Below are positions 56,319 to 64,000 of a DNA stretch of 64,000 nucleotides, piece by piece (position 1 is the stretch's first letter; each line of letters begins with the position of its first letter). The stretch comes from Coprinellus micaceus. Its lineage: Eukaryota > Basidiomycota > Agaricomycetes > Agaricales > Psathyrellaceae. The stretch lies in the NCBI GenBank assembly GCA_951394405.1, contig OX596337.1, positions 1,860,001 to 1,924,000 on the forward strand. The letters are read 5' to 3'. The translations under genes and the position numbers were made by a program. The notes under the pieces were generated by a model that was not told where the DNA came from, searched no databases, and was given only the letters and a program-made list of their open reading frames with translations.

Positions 56319-56797
56319 ATGCTCGGGACACTCGGTGCGTTCGACATCGAGCACAACATTCAGGAGGCTCATTGTTCGCAGCACATCTGGGATTCGACGC
56401 CCTCCTTATTAGCGCTTTCCTCGCCGGAGTCAAGCGTACCACTGGCCTCACGTACGTGAACTTGCGAGAAGACGGGTGGCATATGTTTCTAACTCTCCGA
56501 CTCAGGCCAGCACTTCACCAAGTTCCAAATAAAGACATTCGCAGTGAGTAGACACAAGCATGAGCTATCGACAATACCCGCTTACAGCATTGCAGAGGTC
56601 GTTGCATCTTGGCTCGAGTTTGGTGTGTTTTCGCATCCATGTCGCCGCAGCCGCAGCCACTGACCCCTCGCAACAGGAGAGTATATCTTTGACTTTATCG
56701 TCGTCGTAGCAGGGGTATGTCGTCATGCTTCCGCAGGCTTGTGAAAGCACTCACTCCTATGTCGCAGCGCTCGAGCTCGTTCGAGAGGAAGCCTTGA
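56319..56797 (+). CDS. DUF1748-family small mitochondrial-type protein
   Basis: About 78 aa in five tiny exons, too short to stand out as a single frame. ATG 56319 gives MLGTLG; exon 2 GSLFAAHLGFDALLISAFLA then GVKRTTGLT; exon 3 PALHQVPNKDIR; exon 4 KVVASWLEFG (after CATTGCAG); exon 5 EYIFDFIVVVAG; exon 6 RSSSFERKP before TGA at 56795-56797. The HxGFDALLIS...AGVKRTTGL start and the DIRK...GE end match the fungal DUF1748 family, small proteins found in mitochondrial samples in yeast. Function unknown. It is convergent with OST2. Confidence 0.82.
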
Positions 56798-56963
56798 GCA
56801 CTCTCACTCCATGCGACTTCCATGCCAACCCGTTCCCCTCCACTCGATGACCCGGATCCCGACTCTGCCTCGACTAATTCTGGAGCTTGAATCCTGTACG
56901 ATAACCCCATATTCTCTTCGACTGCGCAGGAAGTAATGAAGAGACCGTCCCATATATTGAGGT

Positions 56964-57429
56964 TTATCCCAGGAAGTTGTACACGAAGAAGTGCAGTACG
57001 ATCGAGCCTAGTGCAAAGTCGGCAAAGGCTCTATAATTGTGATTAAATGGGACGTTGTTCGGAAAGACAGTATGCTACTTACCGCTCTGGAGAAACGTCT
57101 TTGAACTCTTCCCTGTTCTGAGGGTTGACTTGGGATCGCAACGAAGCGGCTAAGACGAATTGGCCAACAGTGCTCCCGAACCTAAACGCAGGAGATTAGA
57201 GAGAATCAAAAACTGGGCAAAGTAACACTCACCCGGACAAAAACGCGTTGTAAGGATAGGTGGTCACCAGGACGCAGTACGCGAACTGAATAATGCCGGA
57301 GAGCATGAGGAAGAAGAGGAAGGCATCGATGAACTTGAGCCTGCTGGGTGTCTGATCGTTGTAAGCCTTCCAGAGTGAGAACAGCGGGTTCTGCTGTACA
57401 GTCGCTGGGCCTTGTTTCGTTGGTGCCAT
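56964..57429 (-). CDS. OST2: Oligosaccharyltransferase subunit Ost2 / DAD1
   Basis: Small essential subunit of the ER N-glycosylation complex. ATG 57427-57429 gives MAPTKQGPATVQQNPLFSLW. Then RLKFIDAFLFFLMLSGIIQF and AYCVLVTTYPYNAFLSG, and after introns FGSTVGQFVLAASLRSQVNP and the closing AFADFALGSIVLHFFVYNFL-G before TAA at 56964-56966. All DAD1 landmarks are present (three membrane helices, invariant FVLAASLR and ending). About 120 aa, three exons. It is divergent from the mitoribosomal gene with 227 bp between starts. Confidence 0.95.
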
Positions 57430-57656
57430 CGGGCTTTTGGTCGATATTCAAGGTTGGTGTCGTTGGGAAATGACGTTCACGGTTCAGCGCGACGTGTCCG
57501 CCCACGGCCTGATCACGGCACTCAGGGGCTGCAGACATACAGAGTCAAATAACGGAGCCATTCCCAGAACGGACTTTCAAAAAAACTGGATTCCGGAACG
57601 GCCAGCAGCAGCGACAGCGAACCGCGCGCTCATACCGACCGACGTCGCGTACCACC

Positions 57657-58815
57657 ATGGCCTCCTCCTCCTCCCTCAGAATGCTCTCCTCACACCTCAA
57701 AAAGGCCCACACCATCGTCTCCAGGTCACGGTTTGGCACGCGCAACGTCCACAAACAGAGGGGTTTGATGTACCCCGTAGAGGATGGCGTCGGAAACTTC
57801 TTGCCTCCCGAGGCTCTCAAAACCGCTGTGGAATGGCAGGACGGTCTCCTTGAGCGGTTGAACGAGGAAGTCAAGGGTACGTGCGTTGCGGTTTCTAGTA
57901 TAACACGCACTTAGTGCCCTACTCCAGGCACCGAGAACGAGAGCAAGAGTGTGTCACAAACCGTCATCAACACGGCAATGGCCCGAGAGAGAACGCTGGC
58001 GTTCAACTATGCCAGCCTCGCCCTCAATAATAGCTTCTTCCTCGACAACATTGTGCGTGCTCTAAGTCGCGTGCCATTGACGTGTATCTGCGTTGCTAAC
58101 TTACACTCCACAGAAACCCCCGCCAGTGACCGCCGACAACCACGAAGACGATATCTCAAATGACCTCCTCGCCGCTATCAACCAGCAGCATGGTAGCCTC
58201 CGACAGCTCAAGTCAAGCTTTTCGGCTGCTGGGCTTGGCATGTTCACCAACGGCTGGATCTGGTTCGTTAGTGATTCCAAAGGTGTCACCGGGATCCTCC
58301 CTACCTTCGGCCCTGGCACTCTCCTCGTCCAGTCACGGACATATATGGCTCATGAGAAGGGTTTAAGCTTTGGTGACACCGCTCGCTTCGGCAGGTCGAC
58401 ACAAGTCTCCCCCACTCCGAAGACCCCGCTTTCCGGCACCACCCCCTCATCTCCCGCATCCGGAGTCTCCTCGCCCACCTCTCCTCGCCCCAACGATCTC
58501 AATGCCCGCCTCATTCATTCAAGTGCATTGACCCAACGCGAGCTTTCCCCCAAAGCCGCCAGCCTCTATGGAGCCGCTGCTACCGGCCAAGGCCTCGAAA
58601 GCTTGTCTACCATCATGAACGTCGGAGAGACCCTCTTTCCCCTCTTCTGCGTTCCCGTTTACGAGCACTCCTGGATGAGCGCTGGTTTCGGTGTCTGGGG
58701 CAAGGAGAACTGGCTCAAGGAATTCTGGTCCGTCGTTGACTGGAAGAAGGCCAGCGATGCCTACCTCGCCGCCAAGAGGTCCACTGATAGCTACACCGAT
58801 GGTGCCGCCCGATAG
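57657..58815 (+). CDS. Mitochondrial small ribosomal subunit protein mS42/mS43 type (SOD-like fold)
   Basis: Resembles yeast Mrp1/Rsm26, superoxide-dismutase-fold proteins built into the mitochondrial small ribosomal subunit. ATG 57657 (ACCACCATGG) gives MASSSSLRMLSSHLKKAHTI with a basic presequence and RNVHKQRGLMYPVEDGVG. Then FNYASLALNNSFFLDN, INQQHGSLRQLKSSFSAAGL, GMFTNGWIWFV and a C-terminal LFPLFCVPVYEHSWMSAGFG, WGKENWLKEFWSVVDW. The SOD fold is clear but only some metal-ligand positions remain, so a structural role is more likely than catalysis. A Ser/Pro/Thr-rich insertion lies at 58390-58520. Three exons. Confidence 0.82.
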
Positions 58816-58993
58816 ACGGTGTAGAGATGCCTTCCACGCCGCTCCTGTGTGAGCTTCACCCCCCTCACTTGTCTCTAAGTAGCTAACATATAGCACTAAT
58901 CAGCATTTTAATGGATAAGTTAACTTCAGCTTTGTCTACTCGTACAACAGTCCAAGATATCGGTAAGTGACTGTACATTCATTCTCTTTTAGT

Positions 58994-61070
58994 TTATAGT
59001 TGCTTCAAGGCTTGCAAGGCACCGAGGGCAGCTGTCAGGAGAGTTAGAAACGAGATCGCATATTTTCCAAGCTGGGGAACTTACCGCCAACACCGCTGCC
59101 ATCCTTCGCCAAACCAACGTCCACCCTCTTTTCAACGTCCTCCCCCACAAGGAATCGCAGAGATGCCCGGATCTTGTCCTGGAAACCGGGGTAATGCTCA
59201 ACCAGACTTCCATCGACACCCACTCCAATAACAGCCTCGTTGGGGTATTTCAATGGCGATGAGGTATCTCCCCTTAGCCTGGCACGGCTCGTTTGGATGA
59301 GGATCGCAGCCACTGCAGCCCCGCTGAGATGAGCGGCTCGCCTTGCAACGAGGTCGCACAACCACCGAATGACCTGGGTTCCTTCACTTAGAAGGCGTCA
59401 TCTCTTGAAAGAGCTGGCGGACTTACAGCGGCGTCGCGGAAGGAAACATTTTCAGGCTTGATCTTGAGATGCTCGATGATAGCGTCCTTGATTGCCTTCA
59501 GCTTGGGCCTCGTCTTGTCTGTCAGCTTGCTCTCGTCAAAATCGTGAAGAGGAGGGAGTTCGTAGGCTTCGGGGGTGTGGTCCTTGCCTATCCACGCCTC
59601 CTCGACCTGGCTCATGAAAGCAGTATCGATACCATAATGGCCGTTGAGGGCCGGGGCGGAAGTACCCTCAAACAAAATTGGTTTGGGAACAGCGTCGACG
59701 AGAGTGAGGATGATCAACCTGAGGATCTCTCCCAGGTACATCCCGGAGATGAACTTCTCGAACGTCTGGTACTTGGGGTTGATGCTCAGACGATCTAAAA
59801 TGTTGTCGTATGGAGTCAGAGGCAGGTGTGTGCGCTACCGCGGATCAGTACGAGTGTTCCCGCGGGACAAGTTACCGACTTACTGCGTTATTGAAAGCCC
59901 CCCACTCGCAGTTAATGATCATTTGGTTGGCCTTGGCAGCTACTGCCGAACCGTGCAGCTTCCCGATCTTATCTGCAGTCGGTCAGAGCCAAAAATGCGG
60001 TGGCATGAAACCAATCGAACTCACCCATATCCTCCACATAAGCTCCGTTAGTCCCGGTCCCAAAGATGGCGCCAATCAAAGCACCACCAGCGATATACGC
60101 CCTGGTCAAGAGGGTCCCCACAGTCTAGAGAGGAGGTTAGGTCACACGACGGGATGTGATCCCAAAGAAATCTACTCACATCATTCACAAGGGCAACACA
60201 CTTGACGTGCATATGTTTCCTGTCAAACGCCTGCTGCAGCAGCTGAACGACATCGTTTCCGACCGCGTTCTTCGCAGAGAATCCCTTGGTCCAAGTCAAA
60301 AGTTTGCCCTTGTCCAAAGCACCCTGTTCTACAGGGAAAGAGAAAGTGAATCCAAGATATACAGAGTCGCCGGTCTTGTCGCCACTGGTATAGTCCGCCT
60401 TCGAGTGCTGGGTCAAGAACGCGTCGACCGACCCTGCGATGTAATCTGGGGTTCGGGAAAGGGTATCAGCCGCCGCCGCCGCTTCCCTTCGCCCGACGCC
60501 GCAATTGATCACGCACCGAACAATGCCGACGCCTCCCCCTGCTTGAGGGTATCCGACACCTTGTACTTCTTTTGCGAGAGCGAGAAGGTCTTGTCGCCAT
60601 TCAGCGTAACCTCGCAAACGCGCCTGTAACATGGGGGCCCCGGATTAGCTATGCGGGGAATGATATCATCGAAAAATGTGGGGTGCTCACAGATTGGTAC
60701 CGCCCAAATCAAGCGCCAGATAAGTCCTGCGCCCCAGCGAGAAAGATCATCAGCGATGCCGGCGACACCGAGTGAAGAGGGAGGAGACGACGCGTAGGGC
60801 TCCAGACATACCCCTTCTCTGTACCGTCTGGTACACCAGCAACGAATGAGGGTCTGTGGGGGACGTTAGATGACGATGGGTCGATCGAGTTCAGAGCAAT
60901 ACGCACATCATAGCCATATCCTTCCCATAGCCCTCGAGCCCCTCCTTGAACTCATCGAGGAATCGCTTGGTAATCTCTACGAGCTGGTCATCGTCGATGG
61001 TGAACTGGCTTCGGAGGGTGTCGAAGACGCTCTTGACGTCGTCGTACTGGTGGACCGATAATGAAGGCAT
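58994..61070 (-). CDS. Hexokinase
   Basis: Phosphorylates glucose and other hexoses at the start of glycolysis. ATG 61068-61070 gives MPSLSVHQYDDVKSVFDTLR. About ten exons. Motifs: PSFVAGVPDGTEKG, TYLALDLGGTNLRVCEV (phosphate 1), VYLGFTFSFPVEQGALDKGK, LLTWTKGFSAKNAVGNDVVQ (sugar binding), CVALVNDTVGTLLTRAY, IGAIFGTGTNGAYVED, INCEWGAFNN, FEKFISGMYLGEILRLI, and ending IGVGVDGSLVEHYPGFQDKI (adenosine region), GAALGALQALKQL. All catalytic motifs are kept. Fungi often have more than one hexokinase or glucokinase; which one this is cannot be decided here. It is convergent with the mitoribosomal gene. Confidence 0.93.
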
Positions 61071-61371
61071 AGTCTGATGGTGGGGGTAAGTGGACAAGGG
61101 ATCGAAAGAGGCGAGCCAAGAGTTATCACCCTTTCAGCCTCATACGTCACTTCCTATTCCGGCCGTCCATTGCCAGCCAAACTCCTCTCCCCCGAACGCG
61201 TCCTAGGCTCTATGAGGGCTTGTGATAACGCATATGAGTTACACAGGTCCCTCTTGAGAATTTCCTGTATCATATGCATCGTACCCGTATCCTGCGTAGG
61301 GTTTAGTCACTAGTTTTACACGGTGATGGGCCCAGATAGAACTACAGGTCCATTTTTGCCCAGGCAGCGTA
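61071..61371. other. Intergenic region
   Basis: 301 bp between the hexokinase start and the stop of the hydrolase gene, both on the minus strand. It should hold the hexokinase promoter. No other feature seen. Confidence 0.55.
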
Positions 61372-62712
61372 CTATAGCTCGCTACGGGTCGAGATGAAGT
61401 CCGAAAAATCCTCTTGATTTCTCCGCATCGATAGGGACGAAACGGTAGAAGGTGTTGGGAATGCGGCGGTTTGACGAGCAAGCCAGGGCTGAATAACACC
61501 CTGCGCGATGTCGAGGTTGTTCTTCTCCATGAACATCATGTGTCCGTTCCCGTGTATTCCCACCTCCTCCAACCTGACGTGGTCCACCATGACCCCAGCC
61601 TGCCTTAAGTACTCAGTTGTGCAGTGGTCATAGATAGCATGATATCCAGATTCCGAGGTCACCATCAGAACAGGAATCCCAACGAGGTTCGGAAGCTTCC
61701 TGGGGGGGTCCTCTTGACGGTAGCAAATGAGGAAAGGACTGGAAGTGACCTCCGCTTTTTTTAAATCACTGACACTTGCAAGAGGGGGGTTATACTCCAG
61801 GGGTATGTCGGTCAGGCCGAAAGGACGAGCGTTTGCAAAGGGGGGGAATACTGCATCAACGCAAGGTGGACCGAGAGGCTCCAGGGAAACTATTGCCTTT
61901 ACGTTCCTAGGCCTCGCGTCGGCGAGGATCCATCCATATTGGCCTGAATGAGAGTGGGTGACCAGTATTGCATCCTAGGAGGCATCATTAGTCGGGGTAG
62001 CACCGCGGAGACGTCGAAGATAGCTACACCAATGCGGTCGAGCAGCAGGGTTCCAGCATGCTTGAACTTTTCGGCCCCTTCAACGTTAGATCGCAAGTGA
62101 GGGACAATAGAGGCGTAAAAGTTGTCGAAGGTTCTGTCTCCTGCCGTGCCGTTCCCTGGCCATTGGGTATGCAATGAAGCTTGCGGCCACAGATTGTACA
62201 AACGTGTTGCAGTGAACCGCTCCTCAATTCTCCGCACGTCAAAGACGGTCAGAGGACCATCCACATCCTTCTGCCAAGGTGACCGACCGCGGCATGGTGG
62301 GTCGACGATGTAGACCTGTGGTGGGTCAGGACGCCGCCAGTTCGCAGGTGATCATCATACCTCATACCCCTCTGAGAGAAAGAAGTCCGCCCATCCAGGT
62401 CTCCCATCAGGGGTATTGAGGAAGTTGGTGCCAATCATACCTTGTCGAGGTTACTATCGTGGGGAGAGGGCAAGTGGGATTCTGAAGATGCTCACCCTGT
62501 CCTGGAATGAACAGGAGGGGGTATGGTCGACGAACTCTCAGAGGGACGAGATGCTCCACATACATCTGGCCCCCTGTGATATTAGGCCCTCCTACCGCTA
62601 CGTATTGCTGGCCGACATAGAAGTAAGAACGGGTGTGAGGAGTTCTTGTAGACATTGAAACAGTGAGAGTAACAGAGGCGCAGAGTGATACAAACACCAG
62701 GGGGAATCGCAT
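61372..62712 (-). CDS. Secreted alpha/beta hydrolase
   Basis: ATG 62710-62712 starts a signal peptide (MRFPLVFVSLCASVTLTVS). Next come YFYVGQQYVAVGGPNITGGQ, PLLFIPGQ, then after an intron MIGTNFLNTPDGRPGWADFF, LSEGYEVYIVDPPCRGRSPW and a W/G-rich stretch. The nucleophile elbow is ILVTHSHSGQYGW (Ser in S-H-S-G). Later IPVLMVTSESGYHAIYD and GIHGNGHMMFMEKNN provide the acid and the catalytic His. About 370 aa in four or five exons. Likely an extracellular esterase or lactonase; the substrate cannot be read. The frame ends with TAG at 61372-61374. Confidence 0.8.
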
Positions 62713-62924
62713 CAAGGTAGACAGTAAGTCGCCAGGTGGTGGGATGGAAGAAAGGCCAGCAACCCCTGTGAACCGTGTTTGATCGCCCCACGCCCAGGCC
62801 GGCACGCAACCAGTAGACTCAACTTCTTCCTCGCCGCGAGCGCCCGGCCTTCGAGTCCAAGTCGCCGATGTCCAATTTATAAAAGGAATGTTGCAATTAA
62901 CGCTTCTAAAGTAATATGCGGAAA

Positions 62925-63680
62925 TTACATGAGGTTGAGGTCGCCGAACTTCTCCTTGTATCCTGTAGATTGTATATGAGCGGGTAATGGCAATAGGCTG
63001 CAGAGGAACACACGTACCAGGCACGGTCCACTTGCCCTTCTTGACCATGGTCTCGACAGCCTCGGCAATACGGGGGTGGGCCTTGGCGACATCCTCGGTG
63101 GTGAGCTGGTCGAAGGGACGAGCATCCTCGATGTTGGCGAGGGTTGCCTGCAACTCCTGGAGCTCAATGTCGATCTTTTCCTCGGTCTCCTTGGCCTTGG
63201 CGACCTAGAGTGTTCCAGAATATAGTCAGGAATAGGTGAGTGCACGCCGGTAATACCACGTACAGCCTTTGCCTCGAAGGTCTCGATGGCCTTGAGGGTA
63301 GCGCTGACATCGTAGGTGGTGGGCTTGAAGTCCTTCAAGTGCTTCTCGGCGTCGTCAACAACAGCCTTGTTCTTCAAAACCGAGCGGTAGTGAGCGAAGT
63401 CAACGGTGGTGGGCTGGCTGGCGTAGTGGTTGTGGACACGCTGGGCATCGGCGTGACGCTTGCGGAAGGCCTGGACGGCAGCGATGGTCTCTACGATTTC
63501 CAGAATTAAGACCAACTCTTCCCGCTGAATTGCTGAACCGAACCTTTGCCCAGACCAAGAGAGCCGTAGATGCGGGAGAAATCCTGTGAAATTGGAATAA
63601 AAAGTTGAGGTGAGCGCGTGTCATACTGAGGTTCATGACACAACACGTACGACCGCGACAGCGGCTGCTTTTGAGGCCAT
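62925..63680 (-). CDS. ATP7: Mitochondrial ATP synthase subunit d (peripheral stalk)
   Basis: Peripheral-stalk subunit of F1Fo ATP synthase. ATG 63678-63680 gives MASKAAAVAV, then DFSRIYGSLGLGK (typical Atp7 start), ETIAAVQAFRKRHADAQRVH, VDFAHYRSVLKNKAVVDDAE, FKPTTYDVSATLKAIETFEA, VAKAKETEEKIDIELQELQA, DQLTTEDVAKAHPRIAEAVE and a last exon YKEKFGDLNLM before TAA at 62925-62927. Five exons, about 173 aa, the usual size. An intron between GLGK and ETIAA (GTTCGG...CGTAG) restores the frame. Confidence 0.93.
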
Positions 63681-64000
63681 GGCTTCGCTGAGAGTCAGGA
63701 CAGAGTTGAAGGGTATAAACGCGAAATGACGCACTATAGGACGGAGGGGGATGGAGTTGGGAGGAGGAGCGTAAACTGGTGGCGGACAACACCCGGCAAT
63801 TTCCGTCTTTTCCTCCTGCGTGAGCCGATTCCATATTGGGAAAGTCTCCTAAATACAGCCAAATCACTTCTCTTTCAGCTTGTCGTTCTACAGTACATTT
63901 CTTCTCATTCTGCTCTGGGTTCTACGCTACAGCTCCTTCGAAGGGTCGTTGGGCAAAGTCGAAATACGTACAGCCTCTCCGACGAGCTCAAATTCTGCTG
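63681..64000. other. Upstream region of ATP7 to the right edge
   Basis: Probable ATP7 promoter, with the edge of a further gene possible. A 24-codon minus-strand frame ends with TAG at 63927-63929 and is open to the window edge, but it is too short to claim. Confidence 0.4.

Noticed and set aside
63927..64000. Possible 3' end of another minus-strand gene at the right edge
   Set aside because: Only 24 codons are visible, too few to tell from chance.
1..64000. Biosynthetic gene cluster or CRISPR-like array
   Set aside because: No synthase, P450 cluster, or regularly spaced direct repeats were seen; the genes are mixed housekeeping functions.

Overview
This window is nuclear DNA of a basidiomycete fungus, most likely an Agaricomycete mushroom-forming species. 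The signs are dense genes on both strands, many short introns of about 45-70 nt with GT..AG ends, very small exons, Kozak-like starts (CCACC before ATG), and lineage-typical families: HGD-type tyrosine-kinase-like kinases, F-box-like proteins, a Rua1-type regulator and a MULE transposon. I could not name the species. All gene models were spliced by hand from reading-frame continuity and family resemblance. Terminal exons and some internal junctions are therefore approximate.

Layout. 1-8.5 kb: an edge-truncated low-complexity protein (-), TRAPP subunit Trs20/TRAPPC2 (-), a mitochondrial rhomboid protease (+) and a CLASP microtubule protein (-). 8.7-16.2 kb: a SelW/Rdx-like redox protein with an 8-nt exon (-), meiotic AAA+ ATPase PCH2 (+), a PPR-type mitochondrial protein (-), snRNP SmG (-) and an RGG-rich protein (+). 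16.2-22.4 kb: a sparser part with two genes of unknown function (-) flanking MDM10 of the ERMES complex (-). 22.5-26.1 kb: a kinase with an MLKL-like N-terminal helical bundle (+), V-ATPase assembly factor Pkr1 (+) and GINS subunit Psf3 (-).

26.2-30.9 kb: a small mitochondrial protein gene that seems to be split by a 4-kb MULE-type DNA transposon with 12-bp matching inverted ends. 31-44 kb: TFIIIC subunit Tfc1 (+), ribosomal protein eL29 (-), a Rua1-like regulator (-), a p24 cargo receptor (+), a LYC1-like acetyltransferase (-) and valyl-tRNA synthetase with an apparent dual-targeting N-terminus (-), then 1.7 kb without a recognisable gene. 44-54 kb: a PTC7-like PP2C phosphatase (+), a BAR-domain protein (+), two tandem F-box-like paralogues (-) and tRNA adenosine deaminase TAD1/ADAT1 (+). 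54-64 kb: glycerophosphocholine acyltransferase Gpc1 (-), a DUF1748 protein (+), OST2/DAD1 (-), an SOD-like mitoribosomal protein (+), hexokinase (-), a secreted alpha/beta hydrolase (-) and ATP synthase subunit d (-).

Most genes are unrelated housekeeping functions, not a pathway cluster. Nuclear-encoded mitochondrial proteins are frequent: rhomboid, PPR, Mdm10, the split gene, ValRS, the PTC7-like phosphatase, DUF1748, the mitoribosomal protein and ATP7. Many neighbours are divergent over 100-300 bp and may share promoters. The most notable points are the transposon-split gene, the microexons (8, 12 and 12 nt), a GC-AG intron inside the CLASP N-terminus, the dual-start ValRS and the MLKL-like kinase. 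I did not find an obviously new multi-gene system.
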